The position numbers and the translations under genes were made by a program. Shown here piece after piece: positions 28,201 through 35,523 of a DNA stretch of 64,000 bases (positions are counted from its first letter, which is position 1; every line of letters starts with the position of its first letter). Source of the stretch: Pristionchus mayeri (taxonomy: Eukaryota > Nematoda > Chromadorea > Rhabditida > Neodiplogasteridae); the NCBI GenBank assembly GCA_036245805.1, contig BTRK01000005.1, positions 49,592,553 through 49,656,552 on the forward strand, given 5' to 3'. Below the pieces are notes generated by a model. That model was not told the DNA's origin, made no database searches, and saw only the letters and a list, made by a program, of their open reading frames with translations.

Positions 28201-31200
28201 TTCCTGATCAAGTTCCTGCCGCCCATCTTCGCTGACGCCTTCAGAGACAGCCCGAACACCGCGTGAGTTTGGAGGGATTACGGTGGGATAAGGGATACGG
28301 TAATCTGCGAAAAAAATACATCCCTAGGTATGGTAGCATAGAATTACTGTAATTTTCGCCCAGTATTTCTGTGGCTGAGTTCCGAACAACGAGTAAGTTG
28401 GGGGAATGGATATGGTAGGATAGGAGGATACGATAATGGATACCAACACGTGAAGTGGTGCTGTACTAGTTTGACAACAAGCGACGAATGCTAGATGATT
28501 TGTTTGTGAATGTATTACCGAAAAAATAATTTTAAAAATTTCCTGAAATCGGAACGCTGACCATGTGAATTGGTGCTGCGATAGATTGGCAAGAAGTGAT
28601 CAGTATCAGAATATTAATTGAGATTGCGGAATATCTTCCAAAAAATAAAAATAATAATCTTTTGAATCGCGAAATGTGGAAACTAACCATGTGATTTGGC
28701 GCAACAATGGGGGATCTAAAGGCGATGTGGATGCAATTGATGATTGAATTTTGAACAATTCTTCAATAATAATAATTCTGTAGCCTGAGCATGTTCGACT
28801 CGACGAGTGAGAATCCCGAGCTGATCTGGAACGATGCGTCGAGGCAAGCAGTGAAGGTACGGTATGGGGTACGGTAGCTGGCTTATGGCGAAGATACAGT
28901 TGTGTGCTTACAGTGAGGATACGAAACTGGTATATTGATTCGCATGTTGAAGTACATTGATTGTAAGAAATTCAACCACCGTGAAGCTTCATTGGTGTAA
29001 TATCGCTACGATTTACAATAATATTCTTGTTCATTTGCGAAATAAGCCGTATAGCAAAGGATTAATTTTCCATAATAGTTGATGTTCGTTGTTTCAGTCA
29101 TCGATCGAGAATGCGATCAAGAAGCTGGCCGAGAAGCACGCGACGGACGAGGACGCGAAGTGGGACATGGTGAGTGGGGGATACAGAGATGCTTCAAGAT
29201 AGCTGGGGTTTGGTACAGTGTAATCGGAACTTGGCTTTATGTTCTTGAAAATATTATTTTAAGTCTGCGCATGAAATAGCGATCAAATTGGTGAGTGGGG
29301 GGGGGGGTGCAGGGATGTGTGAAGTGACCTGGGGCTGGATAAATTGCAATTGGGGCTTTGCTTTGTGTTCTGGTTGAGAATAATATTTTAATTCTAACTA
29401 TGACATAGCGACCAACTTAGTGAATGGAGGATACAGGGATGAGTGAAGTGACTTGGGGTTGGGTAAGTTGTAATGTGATGAAGGTATTTTTTGCTGAAAA
29501 AAAATTCGTTCGGGTCTTAGCATGACATACAAACCAGCTTGGTGAGTGGTTGATACAGGGATGCCTCAAGTGGCCTGAGGCTGGGTAAATTGCAATTTGA
29601 TGCAAACAATCAGTAGTAAAAACACAAAATTGTGGGTCTGAACATGGCTTAGAAAATAGCTTGATGAGTTGAGGATTCAGAGAAGTGTCAAGAGGTCTGC
29701 GGTTTGATAAGTTGTAATGTTATGTTCTTTGCTGAAAAAAATATTTGGGGCCTGCACGTGATATAGCGACCAGCCTGGCGCGTGAAAGATACAGAGATTC
29801 GTCAAGTGGACCGATGTTAGGAAAATTGCAATATCAACTGGTTAATCTATTTGAGAAAAATATTTGGCTGAACTAGAAATTTCGTCCACCTTAGTGAATG
29901 GAGGATGCAGGGATGCTTCAAGTGACCTGGGGTTCGAAAATTTGTAATGTACACTGGATTTTATGGTGAAAACAATTATTTGGGGGATCTGAACACGAAT
30001 AAATGGCGACTTGCTGAGTGGAGAATACAGGTATACTCCAAATGACATGGTATGATAAATTCCAATGTGACCTGGGCTTTGTAAAAGTATGATTTTACGT
30101 TTTGGACAGGTTCAAAAGTAAAATGATTGCCTTGTTAAAATGAGGCTTCACGAATTCTGTATAACACAAGGTTTTTGTTGCTCTTCAATAGGTGGTACTC
30201 TGCTCGTTCAAATAAAACTTCATTTCAGTCGCTGATCGGCGGGGACGACTGGTGCGCGTACGGCGACTCGGTGTCGGGCGAGCTCGTCGTGGGCGGAGTC
30301 TTCATACGGTGAGTGGTGTAGATGCGAAATTGGGAGAGATCGAGAGGTGCATTGGTTAAATTGCATTGTTCACTCGGACATGCATCAATGTGATCTAGAG
30401 TTGCAAGTAGTGGTAAAATGGCATGGAGATCTCAGATGACAATGAGAAGAGCTTGAATTTGCTTAAAAATAAATAACAACAAAGCAACTAGACAGGTTCA
30501 TGCTTCATCAAGAGTATAAGATTCGGTCGGTAACAATGATGTGATTGCAGCCTCTTCATCGCTAATCCGGGCTGGGCGGTGCGACATCCGCGTCAGTTCG
30601 CGACCGAGCTCACAGAGCGGGTACGGTAACCATACACAATTATCGAGAGCTGATTAAAAAAGGCATCGTTCAAGATTACTGTAGACTAGAGTCGATTTCC
30701 TTCATCATCGTTCCAGATTCTCGAGTCGATGCGCGCGAAGCCGAACACGGCGGCGGCGGGCGATCTGGTGACGCTGACGACGGCCTTCGTGCAGCTCGTC
30801 AAGAACCACCCAAATACGGCCGATAATGTGAGCAATTTTTTTGTAATATTGATAAAATTAATAATACAAGTTTTAATTATAAATGAAATAGTGATATAAT
30901 CGGCACTTCTTGGATATTTGGCCACCCCCCCCCCCTCCCATCCCCCATCATTTACCACTCCCTCCCCATCACAAAGGGGTTGTGCGACCGAAAATCAAGG
31001 AATGACAACTAGCAATGAGTGGGTAGAGGAGGAAGAGGGGAGGGGTGGGCCAATTATCAAAGAAGTGCCATATTAGCAAGTGGTAAATATTCAGTGGTAG
31101 GATCATATAATTTTTTAACCGACATGATCGAGGGACTATTGTTGTTAAGCATACTTGCCTAGTTGCAATGCCATGGTGGAACAAGAAAGAAGTGACACCA

Positions 31201-34200
31201 ATACTTGACCAGTTTCACCTTAATTTTGAATCAGAGAATTTATTGTATTTTTATACTCGTGACATTCGCGGAAGTAATGCGGACGATGTGTTGTAAATTA
31301 TTTGAGACGGTTCTGTAACACCTAGTTACCATGCTGGAAATTTGGGGATCATGAAATTGGTCTGTCCATGGAAATTCCCTGAACTCTCCCCTCATCCTCT
31401 TCCTTTTCAGCTGCCAGCGCAGGGCTACCTGCCGCAGTTCTGCTCCGCGATGGCCTCTCCCTCGGCGGCGACCAGCCGCGCAGCTATCCTCATGCTGGAG
31501 CAGCTGGCCGAGAACCAGGTGAGGGAGGAGGGGCTGTGGGTAGGGGGCACTGGGTCGGATGAGAAACCACCGGATGAGAACCAAAAAAATTACCCTTCTG
31601 CAGGGTTCCCAAAGTGTCAAAAATGCTTCTGTGAATGTCCTAAAGTAGGGTCCATTTTTTGGTTCTCATCCGGCGGTTGTCATCCGGCGTAGTGCCAGTT
31701 CGGGGATGGAGGTGTGCAAGGAGGAGGCGAGTACGAAATATTGGAAGAATAAAGATGCGAAGGCTTGATCGAGTATTGGGAGAGGCTGTGATATTGTGGG
31801 AAATTGCGAAATATGTATACTGAATTAAGGCAGCGCCAAGAATCAAATGCGGGAAAGTCTGTGGTTGTTTAGGCAATTGTGAAACATGAAGAAACATTGT
31901 TGAGTAAACGATTTTGAATTGGGGATTTATTTTGGATCCACGCGAAAATCACATTGGAGCAAAGGTAGACGTTGACATTTAGATGCATTGATGAAACCTG
32001 TGAAGTGCAGGCTATGACTATAAAACTAGGTAGTTGATGAGAAAAATAGATTCAACCTAAATTCCCAATTTTGTTTTATATGACTTTCGAAATATTTCTG
32101 GAACACTGATCAATCTGGTAGTTATGAAATAGTCAATGTTGATTTACCGATTGATCTGTGATTTTTTCTTCTTGATTATCCGATCTTTTCATTATCTGGC
32201 TCTTTTCAGCTGTGCGCGGATACCTTCTGCCGCCTTCCGTGCATCGACGGCATCAAGAAGTGCATGGAGAGCCAGCCGAGTGAGCACTTTTTAAAATTAA
32301 TATTTTCGAAAATATCAGGTTGGTGCAAAAGTTTCTCCCTTTTTTCATAAATTTACATTTTTGCTTCCTCTGACCTCTAATGTTGATTAATTCTCATACG
32401 GTCTTTTGCAATAAAAGAGTACATGAATACACTTTATAACAAGCCGTGTCCCAGTTCTCCACAATTAGCAGCGTCGATACAGCAATCTGTCCAGTTTCGT
32501 AAAATTGCATTTCAAAATGAATTTTTAAAAGTCATAGCTGAGTGGAGAAAAGAGATAGGGGTTAGTCATACATACCAGTGTAAAGTGTGATATCTGGGCA
32601 TGCTCGTGAATGTAATTCAGTATCAGTGTGCCGTCATGCCAAGTTGAGATGAGCGTCTAATTAGATATTCCCGCGAGATTAATTTCTACATAATTACATT
32701 TCATAGCCCTGAATGTTTAGTCATTGTCTCGAAAAGTCATATTGGTGAGGACAATCAAGTTCTCGATAGCCTTAATATTACCCTTAAACTTGAGGTGGCT
32801 ACAGCTATCCGTTTGTGAACAGCAGCATGATACAGCAAAATGTCAACGAAATCAGCACTTTTTCTAATTCCCAGCTCGCAACGCCTTTTGAAAGTCGGAT
32901 ATTGTGTGATATTCTGAAAGAGCAACTTGAGTGGTATTACTCATCAAGTGAGCAGAATCAATTGCTAGATCTTATTCAAATGGTAGGGTCCAGAAAAGTA
33001 ACCTAATAATCGTAATATTTCGACATTTTGAAATTTTCGTTATTTATTCCCGTAATATGCTTTCCAGAATTGAATTGATCCTGCATATATAATCTACCTA
33101 TATGCCCACTACTAATGTTAAACGGAAATTAAAGTCAGGCAAAGATGGATAGAGAACGATTAAAACATATTTTAGGGAGACACTTTTGCACCAACCTAAT
33201 ATATAGATTTTCGAAAATCTTTTTTAGATAATTTTGCGTATGAAAGGTTAGCGTAAATACTATTGAAAGCAGGCGAAATAGAGAATTATTCCCACCTTCA
33301 ACTCCAAATCTTGCAGCAATGATGCTGCCGGCTGCGCACGCGCTCAAGTGCCTCATGAAGCGGAACGCGGGCGATCTCGCAGCGCAGCTGATATCCACAG
33401 GAATGCTCGACTTCCTGCTGCGCGTGCTGGCCAGAAGCGTCGCTGGTACGGTAGTCGGGGCGGTGGTATGGGGATACGGTATTCGGGTAGCAGGCGAAAT
33501 CGATAATTTTGCAGGAGCAGACATCGCTGCGGCTCGCGCATGTATTGTGGCTGCGCTGAAGGTATTTATTTATTTTATTGCAAACCTGACTTCGATGACA
33601 GTGTTATCAATGAGTGTTATCCTCTAAAAAGCAGTGCACGAAACACGAATGATGCTGTCAATATACCCCCCGCCCGACTGAACTCAAAATCCCCCTTGCA
33701 GTCGGCCTGCCTCGATCTGGACAAGGGCGCGGAGATCACGGCGATCCTCGAGAAGTCGCCCGTGTGGACGCAGTACAAGGTCCGGTAGGGTTACGGTAGT
33801 CGGGGAGAGTACAGGGTATGGTAGCCTACCATTGGTAGGATATGAATGGAGTAGAAGGTACTGTATGGTATGGCAGTCGGGGAGAGTAAAAGGTACGGTA
33901 TGTTACGGTAGTCAAGGAGAGCCGGGGTACTGTAAGGTACGAAAGGATACGGATGCAGTGCAAGGTGATGTAGCACGTTATAGTTTGGTTTCAACGCGCA
34001 AATCAGTAAATTGAGAACTAGGCACATCACAGTTGCATCGTGTTCTTGAATTTAGAGGGATTTGGGTGGGGATAATAGATCGTCGAGTTACTTGTTTTAT
34101 AATTAGACATTATGCATACAACTACATTCTTCCGTTTCCAGCATAATGTGATTTTCCGAAAACATCACAAAAAGGCTTCGGTTGTTTTATCGTAGGGACC

Positions 34201-35523
34201 CGAATATACAACCCAAGGGGTGAAAACGAACCCAGGGACCCTTGCGGGTATGGGAAAAAGAAAAGAAGAGGGACAAGAGGGAACACAGAGGAAACAACAG
34301 AGGGGAGAAAAAGGGAAGGGCTCTGGGGAGAAGGCAACTCTCTTCTCTTCTTCTTCTTGCCAACGAGACGCGCGAGACGAACGACGGACCGAGGAGCCCG
34401 TCTTGCACACGCTGTAGAAGAAGAACGCCTCCTAAAGAGGCGGGCGCAGCCGCGGAAAACCTGTAACAGAAGAGAGGCGGGGGGGGGGGGGGGGGGGACT
34501 TGCAGGAACGCGGAGTTACAGGACCGGGACAGCCCGCAAGAACCTGCAGAAGGAACCTCAGAGGCCCTCCGGACACAACGCTCCGGGAGACGACCAACCA
34601 CAGGACAGGAAACCGACTAAATGGCTAGACCCGCCCCGAGGGGCGCCGAGACAGAAAACTGCATGGCAAGAACCGCGCCGAAAAACAACTCCCAAGGGGC
34701 TAGGCGTGAACAGAAGCTAACACCCTAGGCAAAACAAACTGAGGACAAACAAGGACTGCAATCTACCTCTGTCCCGTTCGGAGAAAAACCGACGAGAGGG
34801 ATGAAAAGCGAGGGGAGGGGGGGGTGTGCGCAAGAGCAAACTTGGCTCCGCCCGCACTCCGCCGTCTCTTGCGAGAAATCCAAAAGACACACCCTACTGC
34901 CTGGCGGAACAAATGCCAAAGACGTCCTATGAAGACCGAAAAATCTTTTAAACCTTCTGGGAAGGGAGGGAGGGGATAGGGATCTGTCCCTAAAAGCAAA
35001 CCGTAGAATGAGGGAGGGAAGCCCAACCAGCGCCGCTGGTTGGATAGCTGAGTATCTGGGAAGATCTCTCGCTGCGTGTCGAGAGATGAAACGTAAAACA
35101 GCCTGGCACCGAGCCTTTTTGCAATTTATCGGAAAATTAACAATAAATTTGATTGCAGCACCAGAGCGACGACCTCTTCCTGCCGACTGCGCGCACCGCA
35201 GCCATCGCAGGTGAGTGCGGCACTACACCGGATGCCTTTGATAGATCAAAGGCGGCATGACGTCATAGTTCTCATCAGATCTAGTGCCCCTTCTCTTCAC
35301 TGCCAACACTAATAATTGCGTGTTGTAGTGTGAGCGCGTGTGCATGAAAGTAGCGAGTTTGTTTAGTAGCGAGCAGTTGAAACAGAAACTGTGTATCATG
35401 CGAAACATTAATGAAGAGTGTGCTACGAAACTTATTTCAGCCGGTTCATCGGGCGTCGCTGGCTACCTCACGGAGGGAATGTACAACCCGCCGCCGATCA
35501 GCAACGAGCCACCTCCGATGTAG
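206..35523 (+). CDS. rme-8: RME-8 / DNAJC13, endosomal J-domain protein (5' partial, 62 exons visible)
   Basis: RME-8 is a peripheral endosomal membrane protein that recruits Hsc70 through its J domain and acts with sorting nexins/retromer in endosomal sorting and clathrin dynamics. I assembled 62 exons totalling 5433 nt; all junction phases agree and give 1810 codons and a stop with no internal stop. Family landmarks in order: the IMPMHD-type N-terminal block, four IWN-type repeats (LIWN, IIWN, LIWD, LIWN), a GYF-like domain, a DnaJ domain with HPD, armadillo-like helical stretches, and the C-terminal GVAGYLT motif. The family is ~2240 aa, so about 430 residues are missing upstream. Mean exon size is ~88 nt. 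The exons are GC-rich and the introns are repeat-laden. The exon coordinates are in the segment entries that follow. Confidence 0.96.
2090..4032 (+). mobile_element. CR1/Jockey-like non-LTR retrotransposon fragment (dead LINE) in an rme-8 intron
   Basis: A 5'-truncated LINE in sense orientation inside intron 1982-4102. The reverse transcriptase reads from about 2090 with motif A ([10 protein letters not shown]), motif B ([13 protein letters not shown]) and motif C reading YADVIK, where the second catalytic Asp of YADD is Val. A TAA at 2987-2989 interrupts the same frame, which then continues through the thumb/C-terminal part ([33 protein letters not shown]). The C-terminal region is split by a foldback element at 3403-3747 and ends in TAG at 3909-3911. 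The tail runs into a short TA-rich repeat near 4018-4030. It is clearly non-functional. CR1-like placement is from motif style only. Confidence 0.85.
3403..3747. mobile_element. 345-bp foldback element nested in the LINE
   Basis: Near-perfect inverted repeat: the left arm starts CGTCAAGTGGGAGTAATCC and the right arm ends with its reverse complement. The arms are ~150 bp each, with a short centre near 3562-3590. It is flanked on both sides by GTAT (3399-3402 and 3748-3751), consistent with a 4-bp target duplication. It has no coding capacity; open frames through it are palindrome shadows. Clean removal with one GTAT would bring the two parts of the LINE frame back into register, which shows that it inserted into the LINE. 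Confidence 0.85.
4333..4418. repeat. MITE family A copy (CRE-bearing palindrome)
   Basis: Palindromic copy with TGACGTCA at 4356-4363 and again at 4392-4399. The left arm reads GCCGGATAAGAGCTATGACG. It lies just inside the intron after exon 4257-4321. The family's outer consensus is GGCACTAGGTCGGATGAGAA. Confidence 0.75.
4927..5068. repeat. Short inverted repeat (MITE-like)
   Basis: Left arm GGTGAACTGATGAG...GGACACTTTGTCAAAATC; right arm its diverged complement, ending GATGAGTTGG when read on the other strand. The inner stem (4963-4990 with 5005-5032) is almost perfect around a 14-nt loop. No other copy seen in the window. Confidence 0.7.
5382..5560. repeat. MITE family B copy (GGGCACTTCTT termini, oligo-C tract)
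   Basis: Termini GGGCACTTCTTCGG and CCGAAGAAGTGCCC are perfect inverted repeats, flanked on both sides by GACATT, a probable 6-bp target duplication. The interior holds a C-run followed by CTCCC repeats and the marker ...GACCGAAAAT.... In the intron after exon 5281-5352. Confidence 0.8.
7662..9172. mobile_element. 1.5-kb palindromic DNA transposon with TTAA target sites
   Basis: TIRs begin GAGACATTCCACGAGAAAAC and end with the complement; TTAA flanks both ends (7658-7661 and 9173-9176). The arms extend for about 500-600 bp (7662-8205 and about 8565-9172). The right arm has extra sequence near 8975-9055 absent from the left. TTAA duplications are typical of piggyBac-type elements, and non-autonomous TTAA palindromes are known in C. 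elegans (PALTTAA). No transposase frame is present. It sits in the intron 7491-9430. Confidence 0.85.
10520..11625. mobile_element. 1.1-kb palindromic element
   Basis: The ends are TATAACACGATTTCTGAGAG and its diverged complement (CTCAGAAATCGTGTTCTATGG). The arms are about 10520-11045 and 11145-11625, with a ~100-bp unpaired centre. A purine run (AAAAAGAAAAAGAAAAAG) interrupts the right arm near 11520. It lies in the rme-8 intron 10223-11743. No target duplication was resolved. It probably belongs to a non-autonomous DNA transposon family; open frames in it are shadows. Confidence 0.75.
11744..12664 (+). CDS. rme-8: rme-8 segment 2: GYF-like domain exons
   Basis: Exons 11744-11792, 11974-12038 and 12542-12664. 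The translation runs from NQTNVIEAS into [17 protein letters not shown], then [11 protein letters not shown] and FRW. This is the GYF_2-type fold (W-Y-Y .. G-P-hydrophobic-S .. W-x-x-G-M-x-x-W) that precedes the J domain in DNAJC13 proteins. The intron between the second and third exon carries a short palindromic MITE (12074-12151) and a TAA/AAT microsatellite at about 12502-12530. Confidence 0.93.
12074..12151. repeat. MITE family A copy
   Basis: GACACTAGGTCGGATGAGAA at one end and the complement (GACCTAGTGCC) at the other, with TGACGTCA at 12097-12104. The right-arm CRE is mutated to GACGCCA. In the intron between the GYF-domain exons. Confidence 0.8.
13354..13967 (+). repeat. Diverged duplications of the exon 13968 acceptor region
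   Basis: A CATTTGAGGATGCC block at about 13350 and again at 13903 is followed by an acceptor-like segment. At 13411-13419 ATTTCCCAG precedes CCGCCTGCTGCCTCCTTACC, copying the real acceptor and exon start at 13961 onward (TTTACAG, CCGCCGGCCGCCTCC). A third, more degraded copy without AG is near 13581-13614. The copies are pseudo-exon starts and reach stops at once in the rme-8 frame. Confidence 0.7.
13968..17039 (+). CDS. rme-8: rme-8 segment 3: second IWN repeat region
   Basis: Exons 13968-14116, 14390-14435, 14865-14969, 15136-15200, 15334-15403, 15676-15774, 16101-16223, 16908-17039. The first begins with an alanine/serine/proline-rich linker. Then follow the conserved [20 protein letters not shown] block, the [17 protein letters not shown] block holding the second IWN motif, and [22 protein letters not shown], ending in PDWPIRDP just before the J-domain exons. 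Introns here show tandem duplications that copied splice junctions (12665-13967 and 16224-16907). Confidence 0.93.
16224..16850 (+). repeat. Degenerate tandem repeats in an rme-8 intron, including a copied donor
   Basis: Repeated blocks containing AGGACTTGTGTG..GGTGAAACGTG and TTTTGATGGTTG recur at about 16298-16380, 16528-16600 and 16805-16850. At 16712-16731 GGCAATGCCAAGGTGTGGTG copies the true exon end and donor at 16213-16229 (GCAATGTCAAG, GTGCGG). A half copy of MITE family A lies at 16400-16455. Confidence 0.6.
17481..18485 (+). CDS. rme-8: rme-8 segment 4: DnaJ (J) domain exons
   Basis: Exons 17481-17593, 17969-18086 and 18386-18485. The domain starts after a [10 protein letters not shown] linker; helix II is [15 protein letters not shown] with the invariant HPD loop that stimulates Hsp70 ATPase, followed by [17 protein letters not shown] (helix III). 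The third exon starts [10 protein letters not shown], a glycine/alanine-rich stretch at a position where the human protein has a short KSAK-type linker. All signature residues are present, so a functional J domain is expected. Confidence 0.95.
18542..18658. repeat. Short inverted repeat (MITE-like)
   Basis: GGGTTCTCTTATTGCAAAAT...AGATATGTTTCA pairs with TGAAACATATCTGAAAATGA...AATAGAACTC around a ~23-nt loop. It lies in the intron after the J-domain exon 18386-18485. Confidence 0.65.
18797..26618 (+). CDS. rme-8: rme-8 segment 5: armadillo-like region with third IWN-type repeat
   Basis: Exons 18797-18882, 19531-19632, 19809-19883, 21020-21136, 21743-21826, 22190-22253, 22406-22492, 23059-23108, 23174-23227, 23421-23531, 23924-24031, 24593-24728, 24886-24999, 25396-25447, 25625-25690, 26033-26106, 26193-26267, 26521-26618. 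It contains [48 protein letters not shown], the third repeat [17 protein letters not shown] (Asn replaced by Asp in IWN) and [17 protein letters not shown]. Exon 24593-24728 has a basic Asn/Gly-rich insert ([13 protein letters not shown]) not expected from the human protein. Confidence 0.93.
18903..19125 (+). repeat. Three-copy tandem repeat (~105 bp)
   Basis: Successive copies of CAGTAGCGCATTATTGATCG...GTCCGTTCTAGTGAATGAAG..CTCTCAAGATTGA at about 18908, 19012 and 19077 (the last truncated). Located in the rme-8 intron 18883-19530. Confidence 0.7.
19920..20900 (+). repeat. Eight-copy degenerate tandem array, ~125-143-bp unit
   Basis: The anchor GTGAAACGGG(G/A)A recurs near 19969, 20093, 20218, 20361, 20489, 20632, 20758 and 20881, each with flanking similarity (TTTGGAATGTAGA before; CACTTGTTG..GACGA..GAGATTTGTATTTTT after). 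It fills most of the rme-8 intron 19884-21019. No coding potential. Confidence 0.75.
21841..21930. repeat. MITE family A copy, nearly full palindrome
   Basis: GGCATTAGGTCGGCTGAGAA to CGACCTAGTGCC with TGACGTCA at 21864-21871; the mirror site is mutated to GGCGCCA. It lies 14 bp inside the intron after exon 21743-21826, close to the donor. Confidence 0.8.
22604..22754. repeat. Near-perfect 150-bp hairpin (MITE-like)
   Basis: GAGAAAAGAATGCGTAGTCC..GTGGTGTG..ATTACTCGCGGAACG pairs with CGTTCCGCGAGTAATACAAC..CGGACTACGCATTCTGTTCTC around a ~12-nt loop. Almost no mismatches, so it is recent. Preceded by GAGA-rich microsatellite at 22545-22590. In the rme-8 intron 22493-23058. Confidence 0.8.
22809..22886. 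repeat. MITE family A copy (diverged)
   Basis: TGACGTCA at 22819-22826, central TTGATATGTCAA, and an end reading CTCACCCGAACTAGGGCC that matches the family terminus with changes. Confidence 0.65.
26694..28045. repeat. Direct repeats flanking a long palindrome
   Basis: GACTCTAGGCACATCTGGGA...GTGAAATGTGTTTGCAATCTTGCA at about 26699-26755 and GACTCTAGGCGCATCTGAGC...GCGAAATGTATCTGAATATTTTGCA at about 27953-28010 are diverged direct copies. They bracket the palindrome 26933-27790, all within the rme-8 intron 26619-28167. Probably a duplicated segment later hit by an insertion. Confidence 0.55.
26933..27790. mobile_element. 858-bp palindromic element
   Basis: The outer arms read GCCCTCGGCACCATGGGCTA and its complement, and pairing continues for about 410 bp per arm (through CCGCCCCGTTTCTGAGACTC on the left, GAGTCTCAGAAACGGGGCGG on the right) to a centre near 27360. 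A 144-codon open frame at 27022-27456 lies within it, runs across the palindrome and resembles nothing I recognise, so I treat it as non-genic. Confidence 0.8.
28168..35523 (+). CDS. rme-8: rme-8 segment 6: fourth IWN repeat to C-terminus
   Basis: Exons 28168-28262, 28784-28856, 29098-29169, 30229-30308, 30551-30620, 30717-30827, 31411-31518, 32210-32279, 33317-33445, 33515-33561, 33702-33779, 35159-35210, 35441-35523. It includes [16 protein letters not shown] (fourth IWN), [27 protein letters not shown] and the terminal exon [17 protein letters not shown] ending in TAG at 35521-35523. These match the family's C-terminus, including its proline-rich tail. The last large intron (33780-35158) holds an unusual GC- and purine-rich block. 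Confidence 0.93.
28300..28760 (+). repeat. Degenerate tandem repeats in an rme-8 intron
   Basis: Blocks with CATGTGAATTGGTGCTGCGA, then GGCAAGAAGTGAT and a GAATATTTTCCAAAAAAT-type end, recur at about 28440, 28562 and 28688. Unit length roughly 120 bp. Confidence 0.55.
29170..30060 (+). repeat. Tandem array (~120-bp unit, 8 copies) beginning exactly at a splice donor
   Basis: The first unit starts with the true donor of exon 29098-29169 (GTGAGTGGGGGATACAGAG). Copies of that donor-plus-intron sequence recur near 29289, 29419, 29541, 29664, 29778, 29894 and 30014, most keeping GATACAGGGATG and AAGTGACCTGGGGTT. Several keep a GTGAGT or GTGAAT that could act as a decoy donor. The array makes up most of the intron 29170-30228. 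Confidence 0.8.
30902..31069. repeat. MITE family B copy
   Basis: GGCACTTCTTGGATATTTGG and its complement CCAATTATCAAAGAAGTGCC as termini, with a C-run plus CTCCC tract and GTGCGACCGAAAATCA inside. In the intron after exon 30717-30827. Confidence 0.8.
31546..31696. repeat. MITE family C copy (GGATGAGAACC / GGTTCTCATCC)
   Basis: Outer ends GGCACTGGGTCGGATGAGAA and CATCCGGCGTAGTGCC resemble family A termini, but the interior is different: CGGATGAGAACCAAAAA pairs with TTTTTGGTTCTCATCCGGCG. Other copies lie at 41211-41470 and 49723-49891. Confidence 0.7.
32317..33197. mobile_element. Mariner-like element remnant
   Basis: Terminal repeats AGGTTGGTGCAAAAGTTTCT and the complement GACACTTTTGCACCAACCT match the widespread mariner-family terminus. 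The 881-bp interior has no intact transposase; it is degraded or internally deleted. An open frame at 32815-33006 is short and not recognisable. It is in the rme-8 intron 32280-33316. Confidence 0.7.
33780..33960 (+). repeat. Cluster of TACGGTAG / TACTGTA motifs in an rme-8 intron
   Basis: Directly after the donor GTCCGG come repeated GGTTACGGTAGTCGGGGAGAG units and variants (TATGGTAG, TACTGTAT), about six times in 180 bp. Similar clusters occupy 14970-15135 and 10223-10345. Confidence 0.7.
34190..35090. other. GC- and purine-rich insert of unknown nature in the last large rme-8 intron
   Basis: About 900 bp strikingly unlike neighbouring introns: rich in G and A on the + strand, with blocks such as GAAAAAGAAAAGAAGAGGGA and a run of 19 G at 34479-34497. 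Several overlapping open frames exist on both strands, but all are low-complexity (Pro/Ser/Arg-rich) and none is recognisable. It could be a transposable-element remnant or GA-rich satellite. I assign no gene. Confidence 0.5.
35219..35288. repeat. MITE family A copy, left arm deleted
   Basis: GGCACTACACCGGATG then the complete right half: CCTTTGATAGATCAAAGGCG, TGACGTCA at 35258-35265, and TTCTCATCAGATCTAGTGCC. It begins 9 bp after the exon 35159-35210 boundary. Confidence 0.75.

Noticed and set aside
34122..34601. 159-codon Pro/Ser/Arg-rich open frame, - strand
   Set aside because: Low-complexity sequence from a GC- and purine-rich block with many overlapping frames; no domain.
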